This document shows, piece after piece, positions 17,176 to 24,277 of a DNA stretch of 43,147 nt. How positions within the stretch are numbered: position 1 is the first letter of the stretch; every line of letters begins with the position of its first letter. Position numbers and translations under genes: made by a program. The notes under the pieces are model-generated. The model saw only the letters and a program-made list of their open reading frames with translations, did no database searches and was not told where the DNA came from. The stretch is from Rhodopirellula sp. (GTDB lineage: Bacteria > Planctomycetota > Planctomycetia > Pirellulales > Pirellulaceae): NCBI GenBank assembly GCA_002698965.1, contig PAAT01000051.1, forward strand, positions 1 to 43,147, given 5' to 3'.

Positions 17176-17251
17176 AACTAATCTTTCTTTCTCTGTTGTC
17201 GCCGGTAATTGTTTCTCTGCTCAATGTAACCTGTCATAGGCGTGCATTCCA

Positions 17252-18379
17252 CTAACTAAGTCCCGCGTAACGGACGATCGTCTTAATTCCCTGTGGCTCT
17301 CGATTTGTATAGTGCCATAAGCTTTCAGACGGATCTACCTGCTCTGTAATCATACGGGCAATCGTCTCACCATATTGCGAATTCAAACCCGCCAGATGAT
17401 TGATCGCTGACTGCATATCCTGAGGCGCATTATTTACCGTACCAAGATAGAGATGATTACCAAGAATCGCATTTCTCATGATCTGATTAACATCAAATTC
17501 ACGTGTCTGAGGTAATCGAGAAGCACCCAGCCAAACCATAATGCCACATCCGGCTAATAGGCCAGCAGCCTGCATCATCACCCGATCATTACCAGTACAC
17601 TCCAGAATCAATTCGAAGCCATCCTGTTCGACACTTTTTGGAGTAAAGTCCAAGGTATCAGCATTCACATATTTAGCATCGAAGTCACGAACCAGACCGG
17701 CTCGAAACGTGTCCTCAGCGTCACGGCCAAACACTGTCACTTCCCAACCTCTAGCACGGCAACAAATAACCGCAGCAAAAGCAATGGGTCCCATACCCGT
17801 AATGAATACGCGGGGAGGATGATCCACCCACTCCTGATTACCTAACCGTGCCGCCTGCGCCTGCGCCGCTTCGCGGACCGCTTTCTCAGAAACCGAAATT
17901 GGTTCGGAGAGAATCGCTACTTGTTCTATACCTTGTGGTACCTGATATAGAAACTCCGGACGATCAATCCACTGAGGAAGTGAAAATCCATGTTCCCATA
18001 CGATGCCACGCTCAACATAAGCACCCCAGGGCATCATGTCCGGACGACGATTTATTTTAAACCTATCGATACCTTCCGTGGTTGGGCCGGTGGTTGGACG
18101 CCGAACTGCAGGCACAACCAAATCCCCAGGCTTCACTTTCTCTACACCTTCACTGACTTCAAGAACCCGAGCTAAACACTCATGTCCTAAGACCAACTTC
18201 TCGTCGCCCGGTGGTACGTGAGGAGTTCCTGCATGAAGAATCTCCCGATCCGTTCCACAAACTCCCAAAAAAACAGTTTCACAAATCACTTCGCCGGGTA
18301 AAACTTTACGCGGTTCGAGCGGAGCGATAAGTTGAGGCTGCGGATTACCCGGAATCGCAGCAATAGACTGAAACGACAT
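17252..18379 (-). CDS. Glucose-dehydrogenase-like MDR oxidoreductase
   Basis: This 375-residue medium-chain dehydrogenase shows the catalytic-zinc signature of the archaeal-type glucose dehydrogenases: LGVCGTDREI (Cys41, Asp44) and LGHEC (His66, Glu67). It also has GAYVERGIVWEHGF and the Rossmann motif VFITGMGPIAFAAV (about 190-203). The C-terminal part resembles the Glu_dehyd_C domain (LYLGTVNNAPQDMQSAINHL). Oddly, the segment that holds four structural-zinc cysteines in relatives (here VPAVRRPTTGPTTEGIDRFK to RRPDMMPWGAY) has none. It is last of five tightly packed genes (18-base gap). Context suggests oxidation of an alcohol or sugar-like intermediate linked to imino-acid use, but the substrate cannot be read from the sequence. 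NAD(P) preference is not assigned. Confidence 0.8.
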   Translation of the reverse strand: MSFQSIAAIPGNPQPQLIAPLEPRKVLPGEVICETVFLGVCGTDREILHAGTPHVPPGDEKLVLGHECLARVLEVSEGVEKVKPGDLVVPAVRRPTTGPTTEGIDRFKINRRPDMMPWGAYVERGIVWEHGFSLPQWIDRPEFLYQVPQGIEQVAILSEPISVSEKAVREAAQAQAARLGNQEWVDHPPRVFITGMGPIAFAAVICCRARGWEVTVFGRDAEDTFRAGLVRDFDAKYVNADTLDFTPKSVEQDGFELILECTGNDRVMMQAAGLLAGCGIMVWLGASRLPQTREFDVNQIMRNAILGNHLYLGTVNNAPQDMQSAINHLAGLNSQYGETIARMITEQVDPSESLWHYTNREPQGIKTIVRYAGLS

Positions 18380-18397
18380 TGTCCGATACTTCCTCTT

Positions 18398-19654
18398 TTA
18401 GTTACGTAGTAACTGATACGGCTTGGCTGAGACATGCGTTGGCTTGCCGGCGACAAGCTCACTTACTAACTTACCTGTCGCGGGGCCCATTGATAGCCCC
18501 AACATATTGTGTCCTGTTGCAACCAGAACATTATCCATCCGCGGACTGGTATCAATAATGGGAATGCCGTGGTAGATCATGGGTCGCCAACCATACCATT
18601 CTTCTTCAACATAATCACCATAAGGTTCACGCAGGTAGGGCTCAGCACCTTTCTTTAGCAACTCAATCCGACGTCGATTAATGGAAGTGTCGTAACCTGA
18701 AAACTCCATGGTTGAACCTAACCGATAACCTGACTGCATAGGCGTCATGGCAACACGATGCTGAGGGAAAATCATTGGGATGCGTGGCGAGTACTGCGGT
18801 TTCGGATAAGTCAATGAATAACCTTTGCCCGGTTGAATAGGAAGATCGGCCCCAATCTCCTTCTCCCATTGTGGAGAAATCGCACCCACAGCAAGCACAA
18901 ACTTGTCTGCTTCTATAACACCATCCCGAGTTAAAACCCCGGTTGCTTTAATCCCCTTCCGCTTGAATTTAAAAACCTCCGTGGCTTCGAGAACATCGAC
19001 ATCATAGTTTTGCAGCACGCGCTTCCACTCTGACATCAGGCGATCGGGACGCAAATGAGCATCCTCCTCATAATACCAACCGCCAGCAATATCCTCGGCA
19101 ACAGCCGGTTCAAGCTCAGATAAAGCACAAGTATCAAAGCGTTTGGCTGACAACGAAAAGTGCTTGGTCAGAAATTCGTCTGTAGCCTGATAAGAATCCA
19201 TCGCAGCTTGATCTTTATATACATAAAGCAGACCATTCTTCTGCCATTCACATTCAATCTGCTCCCTCTCAATCAGGCTTTGGTAAAGATGCAGCGATGA
19301 TTCGAGTAGCGGCATACGAGCTTCTGCCGCCTGCAACATGTGACGCTGATTACACCTCAATGCAAATTTCACTAGCCACAACCATAATCGAGGACTAACA
19401 CGCGGCTTGATATAGAGCGGGTTATGCCGCTTGAACAAAGTCTTTAGGGTGCTCGATACGGCGCCGGGACTTGCCAGTGGCAAGGCATCACTAGGACAAA
19501 TCAGGCCGCAATTTCCATGTGAACACTGACTACCAAGCGTATTCTTATCGATTAATGTAACGCGATAACCGGCCTGCCGAAGAAAATAGGCGCTCGAAGC
19601 TCCGATGACTCCGCCACCAATGACAATAACGTGTGACTGTTTCTGCTCTGCCAT
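18398..19654 (-). CDS. FAD-dependent D-amino/imino acid oxidase, probable cis-4-hydroxy-D-proline oxidase
   Basis: The 418-residue protein starts with a dinucleotide-binding fold (VIVIGGGVIGASSAYFLRQA, 9-28, acidic Asp37 after VTLI). It has the DAO/DadA-type layout: SQCSHGNCGLICPSDALPLA, ADKFVLAVGAISPQW, the substrate strand PGKGYSLTYP, WYGWRPMIYHGIPII and a C-terminal FAD loop GHNMLGLSMGPATGKL. Family members oxidise D-amino or D-imino acids to imines and pass electrons to a membrane acceptor. Only 2 bases separate it from the Cys/Cys epimerase gene upstream, so cis-4-hydroxy-D-proline is the most likely substrate, giving 1-pyrroline-4-hydroxy-2-carboxylate. D-proline or another D-amino acid is possible. 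No signal peptide; cytoplasmic, perhaps membrane-associated. Confidence 0.8.
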   Translation of the reverse strand: MAEQKQSHVIVIGGGVIGASSAYFLRQAGYRVTLIDKNTLGSQCSHGNCGLICPSDALPLASPGAVSSTLKTLFKRHNPLYIKPRVSPRLWLWLVKFALRCNQRHMLQAAEARMPLLESSLHLYQSLIEREQIECEWQKNGLLYVYKDQAAMDSYQATDEFLTKHFSLSAKRFDTCALSELEPAVAEDIAGGWYYEEDAHLRPDRLMSEWKRVLQNYDVDVLEATEVFKFKRKGIKATGVLTRDGVIEADKFVLAVGAISPQWEKEIGADLPIQPGKGYSLTYPKPQYSPRIPMIFPQHRVAMTPMQSGYRLGSTMEFSGYDTSINRRRIELLKKGAEPYLREPYGDYVEEEWYGWRPMIYHGIPIIDTSPRMDNVLVATGHNMLGLSMGPATGKLVSELVAGKPTHVSAKPYQLLRN

Positions 19655-19656
19655 GG

Positions 19657-20613
19657 TTAACTACCCGATTTCCCAATTCCAAATCGGAGATGATCACCGT
19701 CTTGTAATATCATTTGAGCGTCTGCGGTAATATACGCCGTTCCCCGAACCGTTGGAATACAACGCGAGCCGTCTTCATTCCAGACCGCTGAAGCTTCAAA
19801 TACACTACCGACAATGCTTTCCTGTCGCCAAATTTCTCCCGGAGCAATGACACCATCTTCCAATAAACAGGCCACTTTGGCGCTAGTTCCCGTCCCACAT
19901 GGTGAACGATCGTACTGCAAACCGGGGCACAATACAAAATTCTTTGAGTCGGCGTTCGGATTGTCTGTTTCAGCAAATAGCTCAATATGATCAATGGCTT
20001 TTCCGTCTTCGCCGACAATTCCTTCACCGGCCAATGCAGCCGTCACTGCGGTACAATATTCCGTCAACCCGGGAATATTTTCAATCTCGAGTTGTTGGCT
20101 ATGGTCCTTCATTAAAAAGAACCAATTTCCACCCCAAGCGATATCGCCCTGAGCTAGACCATACCCCGGTACATCAATGGCAACATCTTTGCGGTATCGG
20201 TAGCTGGAGATATTCGTCAACTCAACGGTATGATCGTCTACTAGCTCGAATTCGATAACACCTACCGGTGACTCCACTTTTTGACTTCCCAACTCGATCT
20301 GTCCAAGATATTTGAGTGTAACCCCAAGTCCAATCGTGCCATGTCCACACATCCACAATGACCCGACGTTATTAAAGAAAATGATCCCGTAATCACATTC
20401 GGGATGTTCCGAAGGTACAAGCAGTGCGCCAACCATGGCATCCCAACCTCGCGGCTCATTCACGATAGCACTACGTAAGTCGTCAAATTTTTCATTGAAA
20501 ACCTGCATTTGCTCTAAGACGGAACCACCACCCAAATCCGGAACGCCGGAAATGACAATCCGCGTGGGCTCGCCCCCGGTGTGTGAATCTATAACACGTA
20601 TTGGTTCTGACAT
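19657..20613 (-). CDS. Proline racemase family, probable 4-hydroxyproline 2-epimerase
   Basis: From ATG 20613 the product is 318 residues, the normal family size. The frame runs on to 20835, but that part overlaps the upstream gene and is not family-like. The start MSEPIRVIDSHTGGEPTRIV is classic. Both catalytic cysteines are present: Cys89 in SLWMCGHGTIG and Cys239 in DRSPCGTGTSA. The third motif is GDIAWGGNWFFL. Cys/Cys members are racemases or epimerases, while trans-3-hydroxyproline dehydratases have Thr at the second site, so dehydration is unlikely. The predicted reaction is trans-4-hydroxy-L-proline to cis-4-hydroxy-D-proline. Proline racemase proper is the alternative, but pairing with an FAD oxidase (2-base gap) favours the hydroxyproline role. 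It sits 4 bases after the enolase-superfamily gene. Confidence 0.88.
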   Translation of the reverse strand: MSEPIRVIDSHTGGEPTRIVISGVPDLGGGSVLEQMQVFNEKFDDLRSAIVNEPRGWDAMVGALLVPSEHPECDYGIIFFNNVGSLWMCGHGTIGLGVTLKYLGQIELGSQKVESPVGVIEFELVDDHTVELTNISSYRYRKDVAIDVPGYGLAQGDIAWGGNWFFLMKDHSQQLEIENIPGLTEYCTAVTAALAGEGIVGEDGKAIDHIELFAETDNPNADSKNFVLCPGLQYDRSPCGTGTSAKVACLLEDGVIAPGEIWRQESIVGSVFEASAVWNEDGSRCIPTVRGTAYITADAQMILQDGDHLRFGIGKSGS

Positions 20614-20617
20614 AGCG

Positions 20618-21721
20618 TTATCTGATTTCCAGAACAGGCTCACCAAGTACATCCATGCGAGGTGCACAGCCCATCCCCGGATCGGTCGAGGCACGCATGC
20701 GACCGTTGACTCGCTGCGGAGCATTTTCGGCAATGCTAACCGGTCCGTAACTATTGAAGTCAGTGGAACTGAATAGCAACTCAGTGGGTGTACTGTGTGC
20801 CAAATGCGCAATCGCTGCGGTAGTAATATCACCACCCCAACTATCTTCGATCGTCATTCCCACGCCAATTGAAGCACATAGCTCCCGAGCCTGAGCGGCT
20901 TTCGTCAGGCCACCAAACTTACTGATCTTGATATTCACCACATCCATAGCCTGATCGGCATAACCTTTCATCAGAACATCGAGCGAATCAATACACTCGT
21001 CCATTACAAAAGGATGATTGGTGCGTCGTCGAATCGAGAGGCATTCTTCATAGCTAAAGCAAGGCTGTTCAATATAGACATCGACATCTGCCACACCGCG
21101 TACCACTCTTGCTGCTTCATGCATCAGCCAGCCGGTATTGGCATCAGCAACAAGTTTGTCGCCGGTCTGTAGGCGTTCAGCAACTTTATGAATTCGTTGA
21201 ATATCAACATCGGGATCACCACCCACTTTAAGTTGGAAACGACGGTAACCTTCATCACGATAACTCTGCACATTATCTGCCATCGCTTCAGGCTCCTGCT
21301 GTGAGATGGCTCGATAAAGAACAAAGTCGTCTCCATAACGGCCTCCTAACAATTCACAAATTGGCAATCCTGCGGTTTGGCCTTTGATATCCCAGCAGGC
21401 TATATCAATTGGAGACTTTACATACGGATGACCTTTCAACGCACGATCCATCAAGCGATTAAGGGGACCCAGCTTTAGTGGATCCTGACCAATAAGGTGT
21501 GGGGCCAATTCGCGGATGCCGCTGCGAACACCGTCCGCATAAGCGGGTAAATAAAACGGCCCCAGCGGACAACACTCGCCATAGCCGGCTAGTCCAGTAT
21601 CTGTAATAACTTCCACTACATTACTATCAAATACGGTCACCGATTTACCGCCGGACCACTTATAAGTCGTTTCATGCAGAGGAAGGTCTACCTGATATAC
21701 ACGAATAGCTTCGATCTTCAT
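20618..21721 (-). CDS. Mandelate racemase/muconate lactonizing-type enolase-superfamily enzyme
   Basis: The 367-residue protein has an N-terminal capping domain (1-125) and a (beta/alpha)7-beta barrel. Metal ligands are Asp193 (VADANTGW), Glu218 (YIEQPC) and Asp241 (MDECID). Catalytic lysines are Lys165 (FQLKVGGD) and Lys265 ([10 protein letters not shown]), plus [11 protein letters not shown] near the end. The MLE-type K-x-K motif reads Q163-L-K165, so the first Lys is lost. Known relatives next to proline-racemase-family genes include hydroxyproline betaine 2-epimerase and the enolase-superfamily cis-3-hydroxy-L-proline dehydratase; the latter role fits this operon, but I cannot decide. Cytoplasmic, magnesium-dependent by family. 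Gaps are 6 bases to the gene before and 4 bases to the epimerase after. Confidence 0.82.
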   Translation of the reverse strand: MKIEAIRVYQVDLPLHETTYKWSGGKSVTVFDSNVVEVITDTGLAGYGECCPLGPFYLPAYADGVRSGIRELAPHLIGQDPLKLGPLNRLMDRALKGHPYVKSPIDIACWDIKGQTAGLPICELLGGRYGDDFVLYRAISQQEPEAMADNVQSYRDEGYRRFQLKVGGDPDVDIQRIHKVAERLQTGDKLVADANTGWLMHEAARVVRGVADVDVYIEQPCFSYEECLSIRRRTNHPFVMDECIDSLDVLMKGYADQAMDVVNIKISKFGGLTKAAQARELCASIGVGMTIEDSWGGDITTAAIAHLAHSTPTELLFSSTDFNSYGPVSIAENAPQRVNGRMRASTDPGMGCAPRMDVLGEPVLEIR

Positions 21722-21727
21722 CGATAT

Positions 21728-22333
21728 TTATCTCCAGATGATTTTTTCTTCGACAGGCTGTGGAGCCCCTTTTTTCCGTTCTGGCCAGTCGTTCTTGGGA
21801 TAGCCCAAATAAAAGATCCCTAAACAGCGATCCTCGTCTCCGTCGAACCCGAATTCCGCTCTGACTGCCGGTACGTCATAGACAGGAGCCGTAGACCAAA
21901 ATCCACCTAGTCCTTCGGCCGCTACTGACAGATGGAGGTTTTGTACCGCACAGGCGACAGCCATCACTTCTTCTTCCGCAGGGATTTTACCGGGATGTCG
22001 CTTCATTCCTAAAACAATCGCGACACGAGTACATTCCGCATAGGCTGCCATCTTCTCTCGCTTGGCTTCTCTAAATTCTTCTTCCGACGTGTGAGCGGTA
22101 TAAGCCTGCCGCAAAAATTCTGCGAGGTCTTTTAAGGAGTCTCCCTGATAAACCGTAAATCGCCAGGGTTCAGTGAGTCCATGGGTTGGCGCCCAATTGG
22201 CGTTACTGAGCAACCGTTCAATTGTCTCTCTGCTTACCGGACGTTCCGAAAAGTTAGACTCACCGATACTCACAATCGGCTTTACTGTACGTCTAAATTC
22301 GATCAGTTCACTAAGGGACTGCAAGTCGATCAT
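21728..22333 (-). CDS. Nitroreductase-family flavoprotein
   Basis: The 201-residue protein has the nitroreductase pattern: RRTVKPIV near the N-terminus (FMN phosphate contact), a central NANWAPTHGLTEPWRFTVYQ, helix AVACAVQNLHLSVAAEGLGG and C-terminal CLGIFYLGYPK. These are FMN-dependent NAD(P)H oxidoreductases. Physiological substrates range from quinones to dihydropteridine, and nitro groups are usually not the natural target. It is the first gene of a five-gene operon, 6 bases before the enolase-family gene, so it may reduce an imine or related intermediate in that pathway, but this is inference. The start ATG 22333 has only a weak purine stretch upstream. No signal peptide. Confidence 0.8.
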   Translation of the reverse strand: MIDLQSLSELIEFRRTVKPIVSIGESNFSERPVSRETIERLLSNANWAPTHGLTEPWRFTVYQGDSLKDLAEFLRQAYTAHTSEEEFREAKREKMAAYAECTRVAIVLGMKRHPGKIPAEEEVMAVACAVQNLHLSVAAEGLGGFWSTAPVYDVPAVRAEFGFDGDEDRCLGIFYLGYPKNDWPERKKGAPQPVEEKIIWR

Positions 22334-22373
22334 GATTAACTCAATTGGCTTTTAAGAAAGAAATCTCGTATGA

Positions 22374-22390
22374 ACAGAACTAGTTTCTGT
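22374..22390. promoter_or_regulatory. Palindrome in the leader of the imino-acid operon (candidate operator)
   Basis: ACAGAA and TTCTGT form a perfect 6-bp inverted repeat around 5 bases (CTAGT). It lies 17 bases past the -10 element and 41 bases before the first start codon, where a repressor site or an mRNA hairpin would be expected. No regulator gene is nearby. Confidence 0.35.
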
Positions 22391-22406
22391 CTCAAGTTAT
22401 CTGTTG

Positions 22407-22435
22407 ATTGTACTTATGGACATTTCGAGTGTTAA
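22407..22435 (-). promoter_or_regulatory. Sigma-70-like promoter of the imino-acid operon
   Basis: On the minus strand TTAACA (22430-22435; 5 of 6 to TTGACA) and TACAAT (22407-22412; 5 of 6 to TATAAT) are separated by exactly 17 bases, 73 bases upstream of the nitroreductase start. This is the best promoter match I found in the window. Confidence 0.5.
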
Positions 22436-22522
22436 CCATGAATAACGGCGGATTTCAATCTGCCTAGGACGGCCTTCGAGACTAGGATTCCAAGTGGTAT
22501 ACTAAGGCACTTAAAAACATAC

Positions 22523-22596
<74 letters not shown>

Positions 22597-22634
22597 CTTT
22601 CACTAAAAAGAATGAATATCTAACTGGTGCGAAA

Positions 22635-22958
22635 TCATTCATCCTTTTCACTCTTGTGTGATTTGAAAGCGTGAACAATCCCCATCAGCCCGACAAATAA
22701 CAAAAACAATCCAAGCAAAATACCTCCCTCAGCTCCTGGCATGCTTAAACACAAAAATATAAGCGCTACACCAACTAATGCTGTGAAGATCCAAAGTGGA
22801 TATCTGATGATCGCTAAACTAACAGAGTAAACCTTATACAATCCGGACTCAGGATTTTTGGCTGCCCGCATACCCAGCTTCAAGATGATAACCGCGATTA
22901 GCATACCAATCGTTCCCACTAGATTCGGATCCAACTGCGCCCAAATAAACATTTGCAT
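22635..22958 (-). CDS. Small membrane protein, three or four helices
   Basis: This 107-residue protein is hydrophobic throughout, with likely transmembrane segments at about 11-29 (LVGTIGMLIAVIILKLGMR), 47-70 (SLAIIRYPLWIFTALVGVAL) and 75-97 (GGILLGLFLLFVGLMGIV). It has a short charged tail (HKSEKDE). No known motif. AGGGAGG about 7 bases before ATG 22958 is a strong ribosome site. It lies between tRNA-Arg and a divergent zinc-ribbon gene; no functional clue. Confidence 0.65.
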   Translation of the reverse strand: MQMFIWAQLDPNLVGTIGMLIAVIILKLGMRAAKNPESGLYKVYSVSLAIIRYPLWIFTALVGVALIFLCLSMPGAEGGILLGLFLLFVGLMGIVHAFKSHKSEKDE

Positions 22959-23098
22959 TACCTCCCTTCCTCAGTATCTGAAAATCGTTATCTCTGTTTT
23001 ATCACTTACTTTCATCGGCAACTGAGCCATAAACAACTTGAACTGATTCTTAAATCGCATGACATTACGAAGTTCACACGCTCTGGAAACACGTTGAT

Positions 23099-23458
23099 TT
23101 GTGTTGTGCAATCCATCTTAGCAACGACTTTCTCTGGTATTCGCCCATATTCGTACCGATGCTAATTGGTGGCTGGTGGGTATTTCTTAAGCAAATCAAA
23201 CAATACCCAACGATTACCTGCAATGCGTGTAGGAGCCAATATTACCAAGGGGTCAACAAGTGTTTCGATTGTGGATCTGTAAGCTTTACCGATAATGGGG
23301 ACACGTTCTCTAAAAGACTCAAAAAAGAAGTTTTGATGTACTCGGTTGGATTTTCCCTCCTGTTTTGTTTTTTCTTAGTGAGTGATTCTGTGGCGGGAAA
23401 GGAGCTTTCGATAATAGCGATCTACGGAGCTGGGACATCATTTCCAATCCTTCTCTAG
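23099..23458 (+). CDS. Small membrane protein with zinc-ribbon motif
   Basis: The open frame begins with TTG 23099 (119 residues); ATG 23159 would give 99 residues and may be the true start. It contains a helix (WYSPIFVPMLIGGWWVFLKQ), then a four-Cys ribbon CNACRSQYYQGVNKCFDCGS. Two hydrophobic segments end the protein (VLMYSVGFSLLFCFFLVSDS; IIAIYGAGTSFPILL). The CxxC...CxxC spacing suggests zinc binding on the side facing the cytoplasm. I do not recognise a family. It resembles the protein at 11691-12149 only in plan (ribbon plus membrane helix). Confidence 0.5.
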   Translation: MCCAIHLSNDFLWYSPIFVPMLIGGWWVFLKQIKQYPTITCNACRSQYYQGVNKCFDCGSVSFTDNGDTFSKRLKKEVLMYSVGFSLLFCFFLVSDSVAGKELSIIAIYGAGTSFPILL

Positions 23459-23795
23459 ATGCTAATTCTCAAGGTATTCAAACCGCACTCGTCGTGACCT
23501 GAGGACCGTGTTACCAAAATCGAAAATGGAGAGAGCGGAGATAAATAAGAAGATTCGCAGCCAACTCCACAGCCGCCATTGCTTAGCCGCTGACAGTTTT
23601 GTTCATGCTGGTTGTTTAGCTTCGTTAGAGGTAAGATACGGTTAAGGACCAGACCGCATAGTCATTTCAGCTCACTTAACGTCTGGTGTTGCTTTCTGAA
23701 GATGTTCCTTTATCTAAAATCACTGGCAGCATTTGAGGTCAAGGCTCTTTATCCAGCGTGGGCGAAGTTGAAGATTTATTATCCGGAGTTTGTTG
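23459..23795. other. 337-base stretch without a supported gene
   Basis: Reading both strands, I find only short frames with poor composition, interrupted by stops. No terminator or tRNA-like fold is clear. CAGCCGC/GCCGCTG near 23569-23591 is an imperfect inverted repeat. The last 20 bases hold the ribosome site (GGAG, 23785-23788) of the next gene. It may be a decayed gene, but I cannot name one. Confidence 0.5.
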
Positions 23796-24230
23796 ATGCA
23801 GTTTGACGGCCAAAAGCAAGTCGCAAATCAATACCAACCGCCTCATTCCCCTTCACCAACAAAGGGCAAGTCTAATAAAACTCTTGTGATACTGATCCTG
23901 GTTCTGGTGGGAGGATTTTTCCTGATCTGCTGTGGCGGTCTTGGGGGATTGACGTATTTCGGTGTGGATATAGTCTCATCAGAGGTGGAAAACCAAGTCC
24001 GGAACCATCCGATGATTAAGGCCGAAATCGGGGAGATCAAATCATTTGATATGAGCCTGACTAAATCTGCGCACATCAGAGAAGATGACGTCTTTGTCTT
24101 TGATGTCCAGGGAACCAAAGGGGACGGAGAGGTAACTGCCAAGATTTTCACCAACTCAGAGGGTATGGAGGAAATCATCCGGGCAAGCCTGAAAACATCC
24201 ACCGGTAAGACGATGAGCTTGATACCCTAG
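23796..24230 (+). CDS. Membrane-anchored Coa1-like protein
   Basis: From ATG 23796 (GGAG 7 bases upstream) the product is 144 residues. TTG codons just before it are less likely starts. A Pro/Ser/Lys-rich cytoplasmic start (YQPPHSPSPTKGKSNK) leads to one membrane helix (LVILILVLVGGFFLICCGG, about 29-48). A soluble domain follows: ENQVRNHPMIKAEIGEIKSF, then alternating beta strands FVFDVQGTKGDGEVTAKIF. The pattern HP-x-I-x-x-x-x-G-x-I followed by V-x-G-x-K-G-x-G resembles the cytochrome oxidase assembly factor Coa1 family, which planctomycetes use widely in small membrane proteins. A direct role in oxidase assembly is not shown here; no oxidase gene is nearby. Confidence 0.6.
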   Translation: MQFDGQKQVANQYQPPHSPSPTKGKSNKTLVILILVLVGGFFLICCGGLGGLTYFGVDIVSSEVENQVRNHPMIKAEIGEIKSFDMSLTKSAHIREDDVFVFDVQGTKGDGEVTAKIFTNSEGMEEIIRASLKTSTGKTMSLIP

Positions 24231-24259
24231 CTTGATCCTGCTGGGAGTATTATTTTTTT
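24226..24259 (+). terminator. Probable terminator overlapping the Coa1-like stop codon
   Basis: CCTAGC (24226-24231) pairs with GCTGGG (24240-24245) through one T-G wobble around an 8-base loop, followed by AGTATTA and seven T (24253-24259). The stop codon TAG is inside the stem. Confidence 0.45.
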
Positions 24260-24277
24260 GAACGAAGGAAAGAAGCG

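Noticed and set aside
20614..20835. N-terminal extension of 74 residues on the proline racemase frame
   Set aside because: It overlaps the enolase-family gene on the same strand, has no family similarity, and ATG 20613 gives the normal start of the family.
23612..23806. 64-codon plus-strand open frame
   Set aside because: No motif or ribosome site, and it runs into the start region of the Coa1-like gene.
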